Part shown: piece after piece, positions 1 to 5,560 of the stretch
Layout: the number at the start of each line of letters is the position of its first letter
Position numbering within the stretch: the stretch's first letter is position 1
Origin: Actinomycetota bacterium
Lineage (GTDB): Bacteria > Actinomycetota > Actinomycetes > Actinomycetales > Microbacteriaceae
Direction: 5' to 3'
DNA: 6,338 bases
Assembly (NCBI GenBank): GCA_009704155.1
Contig: WLES01000052.1
Span: 1 to 6,338 of the forward strand
Notes under the pieces: generated by a model
Database searches by the model: none
What the model saw: the letters and a program-made list of their open reading frames with translations, nothing else
What the model was told of the DNA's origin: nothing
Made by a program: the position numbers and the translations under genes

Positions 1-241
1 ACGAACCGCTCTCCCCGAACCCTGGCAGGTCTGGGATGATGACTCGGTACTCGGGCAGGGCATCCGCAAAGAGCTGCAGGCCGTGATGATCCCCCCGAAA
101 GCCGTGAATCATGACAATCGTTCGAGCCTTCGGTGCGGCATCGAAAACCCACCACGATGTTGAAACCCCGTCGATAGTCGCGCTTTCGCGTGATGATTCC
201 CTCGCAGACATCTCAGCTGAATACGGATATGGGACCATCAC
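1..241 (-). CDS. alpha/beta hydrolase, N-terminal part (runs off left edge)
   Basis: This is the 5' part of an alpha/beta-hydrolase-fold protein, a family of mostly cytoplasmic esterases, lipases and related enzymes; its substrate cannot be told from here. Counting from the ATG at 211, the first strand ends in the oxyanion-type motif MIHGFRG (residues 34-40), and the next strand ends in PDLPGFGES (60-68), the usual loop before the lid. The nucleophile elbow (GxSxG) and the Asp/His residues lie outside the window. Three in-frame starts are possible: GTG 241, ATG 238 and ATG 211. I chose 241 because it sits 6 bases after TAAACT, which fits a leaderless start, while no good ribosome binding site precedes 211. 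The recognisable domain begins only after 211, so the shorter form remains quite possible. The gene is divergent from treS. Confidence 0.8.
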   Translation of the reverse strand, partial: MMVPYPYSAEMSARESSRESATIDGVSTSWWVFDAAPKARTIVMIHGFRGDHHGLQLFADALPEYRVIIPDLPGFGESGS

Positions 242-246
242 CCTTG

Positions 247-253
247 TAGTTTA
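247..253. promoter_or_regulatory. shared two-way -10 element between the hydrolase and treS
   Basis: The 7-bp element TAGTTTA reads as TAGTTT on the plus strand, 7 bases before the treS GTG at 260. On the minus strand it reads as TAAACT, 6 bases before the GTG at 241. Both fit the actinobacterial TAnnnT -10 box placed for a transcript that begins at the start codon. Neither start has a convincing Shine-Dalgarno sequence at normal spacing, and I see no clear -35 box for either direction. The assignment is inferred from spacing only. Confidence 0.45.
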
Positions 254-259
254 GAACGC

Positions 260-1915
260 GTGACTGTACAACCCGCCTTCGACCCAGAGTGGTACCGCAA
301 AGCCGTTTTCTATGAAGTGATGGTGAGAAGCTTCAAGGATTCGAACGGCGACGGATTCGGAGACTTTCGTGGGCTCATCGAGAAGCTCGACTACCTTCAG
401 TGGCTGGGGATTGACGCAGTGTGGTTGCCGCCGTTTTTCCCGTCACCGTTGCTCGACGGAGGCTATGACGTCGCCGATTACACGGGCATCAATCCTCTCT
501 ACGGTTCGATGTCCGACTTTGACGAATTCCTCGAAGGAGCACATTCTCGTGGAATGCGAGTGGTTATCGATCTAGTCATCAATCACACGTCGAGTGCGCA
601 CGACTGGTTCCAGCAATCCCGGTCCGACCCAGCAGGACCTTTCGGCGACTTCTATGTGTGGAGCGACACCAACGACAAGTTCGACAACGTTCGAATCATT
701 TTTACCGACACCGAGACGTCCAACTGGGCGTGGGATGACGTCCGCCAACAGTTCTACTGGCACCGATTCTTCTCGCACCAACCCGACTTGAATTTCGAGA
801 ACCCCGGCGTCCACGAAGCTGTCTTTGACATTGCCCGATTCTGGCTCGCCAAAGGCGTCGACGGTTTCCGCCTTGACGCTATCCCGTACCTGTATGTGTC
901 GGAGGGAAACTCGGGCGAATCCGAGCCAGAGACTCACGCGTTCATCCAAGCGCTACGCGCGATGATTGACCGTGAGTTTCCCGGTCGAATGCTCGTCGCA
1001 GAAGCCAATCAACAACCGAGGGAAGTCCTCGAATATCTAGGCACCGTGGAAACGCCGGAGTGCAACATGGCCTTCAACTTTCCCGTGATGCCCTACATCT
1101 TCTACGCACTCAAGTCAGCTGATGTGACGGGGCTGGCGGCGACACTCAACGACCTGCCGGCTGTGCCTGACGGTTCGGCTTGGGGCGTGTTTTTGCGCAA
1201 CCACGACGAACTCACACTCGAGATGGTCAACGACTCCGAACGCGAGCAAATGTACGACTGGTACGCACCTGAACCACGAATGAAGGTCAATGTTGGCATT
1301 CGCCGCCGCCTCGCGCCACTACTCGACGGCCGTCGAGACAAACTTGAGCTGGCCAATGCTCTTCTGCTCAGTCTTCCAGGCAGTCCTTTTCTCTACTACG
1401 GAGACGAGATCGGAATGGGCGACAACATTTGGCTCGACGACAGGGATGCGTCTCGAACCCCAATGCAGTGGTCGGCTGGTGAGGCCGGCGGCTTTAGCCA
1501 AGGGTCTATTGACAGCCTCTACTTGCCCGTCGTTTCATCGCCCGAGTATTCCTCCGACGTCGTTAACGTGGAGTCACAAATGACGAATCCCAGTTCAATC
1601 CTCAATTGGACTCGCGACATGCTGTCGCTTCGAAAGTCACTCTTCGCACTTCAGACGGGCACGTACCGAGGTCTGACCACTGGGTCATCGTCGGTTCTCG
1701 CGTTTGTGCGAGAACCAGAGGGGCCAGGTAACCCAATCGTGTGCGCATTCAACTTTTCCGAATCACCCATCACGGTGTCAATCCCCGGCGTTGCCCCCGC
1801 AAACTCTGTCCTTGACGACGTGAGACTTGTCAACAGCGGCATCGAAGTAAACGAAGACGGCTTGTTGGAGGTCGAACTGCCCCCGATGTCGTGGCACTGG
1901 CTACGAGTTTCATAG
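260..1915 (+). CDS. treS: trehalose synthase (maltose alpha-D-glucosyltransferase), GH13
   Basis: This cytoplasmic enzyme interconverts maltose and trehalose by intramolecular transglucosylation, linking trehalose to the glycogen/GlgE route in actinobacteria. The 551 residues carry all GH13 signatures: a DSNGDGFGDF calcium-type loop (27-36), GGYDVADY (67-74), region I DLVINH (104-109), region II GFRLDA with nucleophile Asp206, region III AEAN with acid/base Glu248, and region IV NHDE (314-317). TreS-typical stretches include YWHRFFSHQPDLN (166-178), MKVNVGIRRRLAPLL (341-355) and LPGSPFLYYGDEIGMGD (372-388). A short beta-sandwich domain follows from about residue 460. At 551 residues it is somewhat shorter than mycobacterial TreS (about 590-600), and it has no fused Pep2 maltokinase. 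No pep2 or glgE lies in the window. The GTG start has no ribosome binding site and sits 7 bases after TAGTTT. The catalytic core matches TreS better than general alpha-glucosidases. Confidence 0.95.
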   Translation: MTVQPAFDPEWYRKAVFYEVMVRSFKDSNGDGFGDFRGLIEKLDYLQWLGIDAVWLPPFFPSPLLDGGYDVADYTGINPLYGSMSDFDEFLEGAHSRGMRVVIDLVINHTSSAHDWFQQSRSDPAGPFGDFYVWSDTNDKFDNVRIIFTDTETSNWAWDDVRQQFYWHRFFSHQPDLNFENPGVHEAVFDIARFWLAKGVDGFRLDAIPYLYVSEGNSGESEPETHAFIQALRAMIDREFPGRMLVAEANQQPREVLEYLGTVETPECNMAFNFPVMPYIFYALKSADVTGLAATLNDLPAVPDGSAWGVFLRNHDELTLEMVNDSEREQMYDWYAPEPRMKVNVGIRRRLAPLLDGRRDKLELANALLLSLPGSPFLYYGDEIGMGDNIWLDDRDASRTPMQWSAGEAGGFSQGSIDSLYLPVVSSPEYSSDVVNVESQMTNPSSILNWTRDMLSLRKSLFALQTGTYRGLTTGSSSVLAFVREPEGPGNPIVCAFNFSESPITVSIPGVAPANSVLDDVRLVNSGIEVNEDGLLEVELPPMSWHWLRVS

Positions 1916-1927
1916 GGAGCCCAGCAG

Positions 1928-1933
1928 TATCGT
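1928..1933 (+). promoter_or_regulatory. candidate leaderless -10 box for the exonuclease gene
   Basis: TATCGT lies in the 24-bp gap after treS, exactly 6 bases before the ATG at 1940. The only Shine-Dalgarno-like run, GGGAG at the treS stop, is about 20 bases from the ATG and too far to serve well. The spacing fits a transcript starting at the A of the ATG. No -35 box is evident, and read-through from treS is also possible because no terminator is visible between the genes. Confidence 0.35.
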
Positions 1934-1939
1934 TGCACC

Positions 1940-2641
1940 ATGAACGAACTATGGTCGCGACTTGGCGTTTTTGATCTTGAAACAACCGGACTTGACGTCA
2001 CCCAGGCTCGCGTTGTTACGGCTTATGTGGGGGTAATCGACCCTAGCGGGGCAGTCCTTGAGGAGCAGTACTGGGTTGCCGATCCGGGTATCGAGATCCC
2101 TGACGTTGCGGCTGCGGTCCACGGCTACTCAACAGAGCGTGCACGTGCAGAAGGTCGTCCCGCTGTGGATGTTGTCGGAGAGGTCGTCGCGAAGCTTCGC
2201 GAATTATTCGATGCCGGCACACCGGTGGTCGCGTACAACGCGTCGTACGACTTTTCACTCCTCCATCACGATGCTCTTCGCAACGGTATTGCTCCGCTCG
2301 ACAACCCACAACCGATTGTTGACCCGCTCGTCATCGACAAGAAGGTCGACACGTTCCGAAAAGGTAAGCGCACCCTTCAGGCTGCGTGCGATGTTTACGG
2401 GATTGAGCTGGGTTCTGCCCACGATTCCTCCGCTGACGCAATTGCGGCCGGTCGCGTTTTCAGGGCGATTCAACAACAGTTTCAGGCAACGCCCGAGTTG
2501 CAGATGTCTCCAGTCGACCTTCACGCCGCTCAAATCGATTGGGCTCGAGCTCAGGCTGAATCATTCGCCAAATACCTCGCCAGTAAGGGTGAATCGAGCA
2601 GACGCGTCGGCGACGGCGCATGGCCCGTCTTTCAGGGATAA
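1940..2641 (+). CDS. DEDDh-family 3'-5' exonuclease (DnaQ/epsilon-like)
   Basis: This is a stand-alone RNase T/DnaQ-type exonuclease expected to use two metal ions to remove nucleotides from 3' ends. The exonuclease domain fills residues 7 to about 178. Exo I is FDLETTG with Asp12 and Glu14, Exo II is AYNASYDF with Asp104, and Exo III is HDSSADA with His161 and Asp166. The H-x4-D spacing marks the DEDDh subclass, so all catalytic residues are present. The tail (about 190-233) has a short charged helix and ends DGAWPVFQG, a pattern I associate with actinobacterial members of this family. The 233 residues contain only the nuclease, with no helicase, BRCT or GIY-YIG fusion. Whether it proofreads with a polymerase, repairs DNA or trims RNA cannot be told from sequence. 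It lies 24 bp after treS but is functionally unrelated, and it ends at a hairpin terminator. Confidence 0.9.
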   Translation: MNELWSRLGVFDLETTGLDVTQARVVTAYVGVIDPSGAVLEEQYWVADPGIEIPDVAAAVHGYSTERARAEGRPAVDVVGEVVAKLRELFDAGTPVVAYNASYDFSLLHHDALRNGIAPLDNPQPIVDPLVIDKKVDTFRKGKRTLQAACDVYGIELGSAHDSSADAIAAGRVFRAIQQQFQATPELQMSPVDLHAAQIDWARAQAESFAKYLASKGESSRRVGDGAWPVFQG

Positions 2642-2652
2642 CTCCGCGTTAA

Positions 2653-2685
2653 CGACAAAAGCCGCGCAGAACGCGGCTTTTGTCG
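2653..2685. terminator. bidirectional rho-independent terminator
   Basis: A perfect 14-bp inverted repeat (CGACAAAAGCCGCG against CGCGGCTTTTGTCG) encloses a 5-base loop, CAGAA. The GC-rich top of the stem is followed by TTTT on both strands, so it can stop transcription from the exonuclease gene on the plus strand and from rpmE2 on the minus strand. It begins 11 bases after the exonuclease stop and lies 11 bases beyond the rpmE2 stop, exactly between the convergent genes. Confidence 0.9.
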
Positions 2686-2696
2686 AATTAAAGAAG

Positions 2697-2945
2697 CTAG
2701 TTGCCGAAGCCCTGGTAACGCTGGTTGAACTTCTCGACACGACCGGCAGAGTCCATGATGCGCTGCTTTCCGGTGTAGAACGGGTGCGATGCGCTCGAGA
2801 TTTCAACGTCAAGCACTGGGTACTCGGCACCCTCGAAAGTCACGGTCTTCTCAGACGTGGCCGTCGAACGCGTCAGAAACATTTCGCCGCTCGCGAGATC
2901 GCGGAACACGATAGGTGCGTAAGCGGGGTGAATTTCGGCTTTCAT
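2697..2945 (-). CDS. rpmE2: 50S ribosomal protein L31, type B (zinc-independent)
   Basis: This is the small large-subunit protein L31 (82 residues), which in known ribosomes helps bridge the two subunits. The match is clear from [15 protein letters not shown] (2-16), FLTRST (23-28) and [13 protein letters not shown] (49-61). The C-terminal [10 protein letters not shown] (68-77) also fits. It has no cysteine at all, so it lacks the zinc-ribbon CxxC of type A and is the C-minus form. In many actinobacteria such paralogues are induced by Zur during zinc shortage and cluster with rpmB/rpmG/rpsN copies. Here it stands alone, so it may instead be the only L31. The ATG at 2945 is preceded by GAAGGA; an in-frame TTG at 2957 is less likely because the family starts at MK. 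It lies 53 bp downstream of the ABC ATPase gene on the same strand. Confidence 0.97.
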   Translation of the reverse strand: MKAEIHPAYAPIVFRDLASGEMFLTRSTATSEKTVTFEGAEYPVLDVEISSASHPFYTGKQRIMDSAGRVEKFNQRYQGFGN

Positions 2946-2949
2946 GATG

Positions 2950-2955
2950 TCCTTC
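2950..2955 (-). promoter_or_regulatory. ribosome binding site of rpmE2
   Basis: GAAGGA on the minus strand lies 4 bases before the ATG at 2945. It decides for this ATG over the in-frame TTG at 2957, because the site overlaps codons just after that TTG. Confidence 0.7.
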
Positions 2956-2963
2956 AATAAGTC

Positions 2964-2986
2964 GGGGCGCGTGCGCGCAACACCCC
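2964..2986 (-). other. possible leader hairpin upstream of rpmE2
   Basis: In the minus-strand RNA, GGGGUGU can pair with GCGCCCC (five Watson-Crick and two G-U pairs) around a 9-base loop. It would lie between the predicted -10 box and the ribosome binding site of rpmE2. Ribosomal-protein leaders often hold autogenous control structures, but this one is short and could be chance in a GC-rich spacer. Confidence 0.3.
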
Positions 2987-2995
2987 ATCGTATCA
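2987..2995 (-). promoter_or_regulatory. candidate extended -10 promoter of rpmE2
   Basis: On the minus strand TGATACGAT has the form of an extended -10 (TGn followed by TAnnnT), which would give a leader of about 35 bases. It lies just beyond the ABC ATPase stop codon. No TTGACA-like -35 box is visible, which is tolerable for an extended -10. It would let rpmE2 be transcribed strongly and independently of the gene before it. Confidence 0.45.
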
Positions 2996-2998
2996 GAT

Positions 2999-3784
2999 TC
3001 AGGCACTCCCGCGCGCTGAGTATCGACCGTTCGCAAAGCCGACGGTGAGTGGCAGCCCGAACGCGTCACTGAGAACTGCAGAGGTCAGAGTCGTCGAAAT
3101 TGGACCGGCTGTGTGGATTGCACCGTGAGACATGACGAGTGCGTGGGTGAAGCCGTCTGGGATTTCTTCAACGTGATGGGTGACCATGACAATAACGGGA
3201 GCTACAGGAGATGACGCAAACTCCCCAAGCAGACTGACGAGTTCTTCGCGCGCGCCCAGGTCGAGGCTTGCGGCGGGCTCGTCCAGGAGAAGGATTTCCG
3301 GGTCGGTCATGATTGCTCTCGCGATTAGTGTGCGTTTCTGCTCACCGTCAGAGAGAGTGCCGAACTTTCGCTCGGAAAGGTGCTCGAGTTTCCATTCGCG
3401 GAGAACCCGTTGAGCTCGACGGACGTCGATGTCTTCGTAGACTTCACGCCATCGTCCCGTGACCGCCCACGCAGCCGTCAGCACGACATCGAGAACTGAT
3501 TCGTTCGGCGGAATGCGTCGAGCGAGGGCAGTCGAGACGAATCCGATTCGCGGCCGAAGCTCAAAAACGTCACCCGTTCCAAGAGTCTCGTCAAGGACCA
3601 TCACCGATCCTTCGCTGGGGTGCTCGTGAGCCGCGAGCATTTGGAGAATCGTTGTTTTCCCAGCCCCGTTGGGGCCAATGATGACCCAGCGCTCGTCGTG
3701 GTTGATAGACCACGATGCATGGGAGACGATGGTGCTCCCGTCACGAACGACGCTGACATCCTTGAACTCTGAAACAATCGTCAT
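2999..3784 (-). CDS. orphan ABC-type ATP-binding protein (cytoplasmic)
   Basis: This is a single nucleotide-binding domain of 261 residues. It shows Walker [10 protein letters not shown] (37-45), signature LSDGEQKR (144-151), Walker B LLLDEP (165-170), D-loop ASLD (172-175) and H-loop His203 in VTHH. The Q-loop is unusual: where importers have Gln it reads IGFVSTAL (80-87), with Ser84 in place of Gln. I associate this form with YlmA/ModF-like ATPases. No membrane permease or binding protein lies nearby, so a transporter role cannot be claimed; it may pair with a distant permease or act in solution. The last 30 or so residues extend past the core. The ATG at 3784 has no good ribosome binding site but follows TAGGCT at 9 bases. 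rpmE2 follows on the same strand and serB is divergent. Confidence 0.9.
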   Translation of the reverse strand: MTIVSEFKDVSVVRDGSTIVSHASWSINHDERWVIIGPNGAGKTTILQMLAAHEHPSEGSVMVLDETLGTGDVFELRPRIGFVSTALARRIPPNESVLDVVLTAAWAVTGRWREVYEDIDVRRAQRVLREWKLEHLSERKFGTLSDGEQKRTLIARAIMTDPEILLLDEPAASLDLGAREELVSLLGEFASSPVAPVIVMVTHHVEEIPDGFTHALVMSHGAIHTAGPISTTLTSAVLSDAFGLPLTVGFANGRYSARGSA

Positions 3785-3793
3785 AGTTGTTCA

Positions 3794-3799
3794 AGCCTA
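3794..3799 (-). promoter_or_regulatory. weak candidate -10 box for the ABC ATPase
   Basis: TAGGCT on the minus strand lies 9 bases before the ATG at 3784, which would place the transcript start within about two bases of the start codon. There is no Shine-Dalgarno sequence in between. The spacing is less exact than for the other leaderless candidates here. Confidence 0.25.
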
Positions 3800-3813
3800 A
3801 GGGTGCGGGGGTC

Positions 3814-3834
3814 GGCGTCTGGCAGTTAGACGCC
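3814..3834. repeat. 7-bp dyad between the ABC ATPase and serB genes
   Basis: GGCGTCT and AGACGCC form a perfect inverted repeat around a 7-base centre (GGCAGTT). It lies in the 118-bp spacer between divergent genes, upstream of both. It has no T-run, so it does not look like a terminator; an operator for a dimeric regulator or a chance dyad are both possible. Confidence 0.5.
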
Positions 3835-3861
3835 CTCAAGAGCCGCGAGTGTCACTAGGGC

Positions 3862-3867
3862 TATTCT
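3862..3867 (+). promoter_or_regulatory. candidate -10 box of serB
   Basis: TATTCT would start a transcript near 3874, giving a leader of about 29 bases that contains the GGAGG ribosome binding site. No convincing -35 box is seen 16-19 bases upstream, so this is weak. Confidence 0.3.
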
Positions 3868-3885
3868 GAAACGAGACACGAGTCT

Positions 3886-3890
3886 GGAGG
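3886..3890 (+). promoter_or_regulatory. ribosome binding site of serB
   Basis: GGAGG lies 12 bases before the GTG at 3903, slightly long but acceptable spacing. An in-frame TGA at 3894-3896 rules out any start further upstream, so this site and the GTG fix the serB start. Confidence 0.7.
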
Positions 3891-3902
3891 TGTTGAGAAA
3901 TA

Positions 3903-4541
3903 GTGGCCGAATTCCTCATCGTGTGTGATGTGGATTCGACCCTCATCAACGAAGAAGTCATCGATATGTTGGCCGATATCGCCGGCGTTGGTTCTGAGGT
4001 TGCCGCCATTACGGAGCGGGCCATGAACGGTCAACTCGACTTCGTATCGTCGCTATCCGCGCGAGTAGCCCTTTTGACGGGGCTCACCGTCGACACTCTT
4101 GGTTCGATTGCGGAATCCGTCACTCTGACGCCGGGAGCACGCGACCTGGTTGATGCAGTTCACGCAGCGGGCGGAGAGATCGTTGCGGTGAGTGGCGGCT
4201 TCCACGAGATTCTCGATCCACTCGGTGCACACCTTGGTCTCGATGACTGGTCAGCCAATCGCTTTGAGGTAAATGACGGTGTACTCACCGGCAGGCTGGT
4301 AGGACCGGTGATCGACTCAACAGCCAAAGCTCAAATCCTGGTGAAATCCGCCGCAACGCGAGGTATCCAGCTGACGCGAACAATTGCGGTCGGTGACGGT
4401 GCGAACGACCTTGAGATGATGCGGACAGCCGGAATCTCTGTTGCATTCTGCGCGAAGCCAATCGTCGCAGATCAGGCTGACGTGTCTATCGCGGAGCGCG
4501 ACTTGAGTCGTGTCGCGTCGCTTTTTGGTCGAATCGCTTAG
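3903..4541 (+). CDS. serB: phosphoserine phosphatase, single-domain HAD type
   Basis: This enzyme hydrolyses O-phospho-L-serine to serine, the last step of serine synthesis from 3-phosphoglycerate, in the cytoplasm. Its 212 residues are one HAD phosphatase domain. Motif I is DVDST with nucleophile Asp9 and acid/base Asp11. The helical cap (about 16-75) begins with NEEVID, including Glu18, and contains FVSSLSARVALL (47-58). Motif II is SGG at 97-99, motif III is Lys142 in DSTAKA, and motif IV is GDGANDLEM with Asp165 and Asp169. The N-terminal ACT-type regulatory domains of E. coli or mycobacterial SerB are absent, so serine feedback through ACT is not expected here. Other HAD phosphatases are possible, but the cap and motif set fit SerB well. 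The stop codon overlaps that of the convergent fabG. Confidence 0.93.
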   Translation: MAEFLIVCDVDSTLINEEVIDMLADIAGVGSEVAAITERAMNGQLDFVSSLSARVALLTGLTVDTLGSIAESVTLTPGARDLVDAVHAAGGEIVAVSGGFHEILDPLGAHLGLDDWSANRFEVNDGVLTGRLVGPVIDSTAKAQILVKSAATRGIQLTRTIAVGDGANDLEMMRTAGISVAFCAKPIVADQADVSIAERDLSRVASLFGRIA

Positions 4542-5248
4542 TGACCCATGCCCAGACCGCCGTCGACGGGGATGACGGCTCCTGAAATGTAGGCTGCGTC
4601 GTCAGATGCAAGCCATGAGACCGCAGCCGCCACCTCAGAGGGCTGCGCGAATCGACCAGCCGGAATGTTCCGCTTGTATTCAGCCTGCTGTTCTTCAGGG
4701 AGGCTCGCGGTCATGTCTGTCTCGATGAATCCTGGGGCAACCACGTTGGCCGTTATGCCGCGACCACCAAGTTCACGCGTGAGTGACCTCGCGAACCCGA
4801 CGAGGGCGCTCTTCGATGCCGAGTAATTGATCTGCCCTGGACTTCCGTAAAGTCCAACCACCGACGATATGAAAATCACCCGTCCGTAACGCTGCTTCAT
4901 CATTGACTTGATCGCGCGCTTGACGAGCCGAAATGAACCAGTGAGGTTGGTGTCAATCACAGTCTCGAAATCATCGTCGGTCATCCGCAACAACAGCATG
5001 TCTTTGGTGATTCCCGCATTAGCGACAACGACTTCGATTGGTCCGAGTTCCGCTTCGACCTGCGCGATTGCGCTGTCGAGGGATTCACCGTCCGTCACAT
5101 CTGCAGTGACAGTCAACGAACCGACTGGACCTTTTCCCGAGCGCGCGGTGACAGCAACGCGATGCCCATCGGCGATGAATCTTTCCGCGATGGCGTAGCC
5201 AATGCCTCGGTTGCCTCCAGAGACGAGAACTGTGCGTGCTGTAGTCAT
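4538..5248 (-). CDS. fabG: 3-oxoacyl-ACP reductase, MabA-like
   Basis: This NADPH-dependent short-chain dehydrogenase reduces 3-oxoacyl-ACP to 3-hydroxyacyl-ACP in fatty-acid elongation. In the 236-residue form, the cofactor motif GGNRGIG is at 11-17 and NAG at 77-79. The catalytic set is Asn101, Ser129, Tyr142 and Lys146 (YSASK). The segment NVVAPGFIETDMT (168-180) and the end ISGAVIPVDGGLGMGH closely match mycobacterial MabA/FabG1, but inhA is not the next gene here. I start at the ATG at 5248 because it places the Rossmann motif normally and sits 7 bases after TACGCT. An in-frame upstream start near 5281 would add 11 unlikely residues and run into the promoter of the divergent DUF3099 gene. 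It converges on serB with overlapping stops. Confidence 0.95.
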   Translation of the reverse strand: MTTARTVLVSGGNRGIGYAIAERFIADGHRVAVTARSGKGPVGSLTVTADVTDGESLDSAIAQVEAELGPIEVVVANAGITKDMLLLRMTDDDFETVIDTNLTGSFRLVKRAIKSMMKQRYGRVIFISSVVGLYGSPGQINYSASKSALVGFARSLTRELGGRGITANVVAPGFIETDMTASLPEEQQAEYKRNIPAGRFAQPSEVAAAVSWLASDDAAYISGAVIPVDGGLGMGH

Positions 5249-5255
5249 GTCAACC

Positions 5256-5261
5256 AGCGTA
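5256..5261 (-). promoter_or_regulatory. candidate leaderless -10 box of fabG
   Basis: TACGCT on the minus strand lies 7 bases before the ATG at 5248 and no Shine-Dalgarno sequence is present. A TTGATT further up (5276-5281) is only 14 bases away, short for a -35. The placement supports the 5248 start. Confidence 0.4.
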
Positions 5262-5272
5262 CCGCCGAGGGG

Positions 5273-5278
5273 TAAAAT
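5273..5278 (+). promoter_or_regulatory. leaderless -10 box of the DUF3099 gene
   Basis: TAAAAT is a near-consensus -10 box placed exactly 6 bases before the GTG at 5285, and no Shine-Dalgarno sequence separates them. A transcript would begin at the G of the GTG. ATGTCA at 5247-5252 is a poor -35 at a long 20-base spacing. This is the best leaderless promoter in the window. Confidence 0.6.
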
Positions 5279-5284
5279 CAAACT

Positions 5285-5560
5285 GTGACCCTCGAGCCGC
5301 AGTCGCTCACGTCCCTCCCGGAATCTCCGACGGACGAACGCTCGGCGCGGATGGTCTCCTACTCCATCGCGATGGGTCTGAGACTCGTGTGCTTGTATTT
5401 GTGCTTCATCATGCCCGGTTGGTGGATCTTGCTGCCGGCTACCGGCGTAGTCGTGTTACCCGCAATCGCTGTGCTCATGGCCAACGTGGTGAAATCAACA
5501 ACCTCGCAACGACGTCACACCCGCTCTAACGTGCAACGAAGCCTCTCCGACGGCCGATAG
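5285..5560 (+). CDS. DUF3099 small membrane protein
   Basis: This 91-residue protein of unknown function matches the actinobacterial DUF3099 pattern: a short N-terminus with QSLTSLPESP (6-15), then DERSARMVSYSIAMGLRLVC (17-36). Two hydrophobic helices follow, about 25-43 and 46-67, joined by the short turn PGWW (44-47). The basic tail (70-91, rich in Arg, Ser and Gln) probably faces the cytoplasm, which would make it a hairpin with both ends inside. No catalytic or cofactor motif is seen. It starts with a leaderless-type GTG, and its TAG stop shares its last base with the GTG of the SURF1 gene. That suggests coupled translation and perhaps a role near respiratory-chain assembly, which is only an inference from the neighbour. 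Confidence 0.85.
   Translation: MTLEPQSLTSLPESPTDERSARMVSYSIAMGLRLVCLYLCFIMPGWWILLPATGVVVLPAIAVLMANVVKSTTSQRRHTRSNVQRSLSDGR

Noticed and set aside
572..949. 125-codon open frame antisense to treS
   Set aside because: It lies entirely within the conserved catalytic part of treS, and its translation has no recognisable domain.
1916..1939. Terminator or ribosome binding site between treS and the exonuclease
   Set aside because: No hairpin with a T-run is present, and GGGAG lies about 20 bases from the ATG, too far to act as a normal ribosome binding site.
2058..2960. A 300-codon open frame on the plus strand spanning the exonuclease gene, the terminator and rpmE2
   Set aside because: It crosses a strong terminator and two clear genes, its translation is low-complexity Arg/Ser-rich, and it shows no family motif; it is a frame shadow in GC-rich DNA.
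2981..3000. Possible Zur operator upstream of rpmE2 (TGATACGAT resembles half of an actinobacterial Zur box)
   Set aside because: The second half of the dyad is missing (GGGGTG follows), and the same bases are better explained as an extended -10 box.
5249..5281. Eleven extra N-terminal codons for fabG from an upstream start near 5281
   Set aside because: The family starts just before the Rossmann motif, no ribosome binding site supports the longer form, and it would cover the promoter box of the divergent gene.
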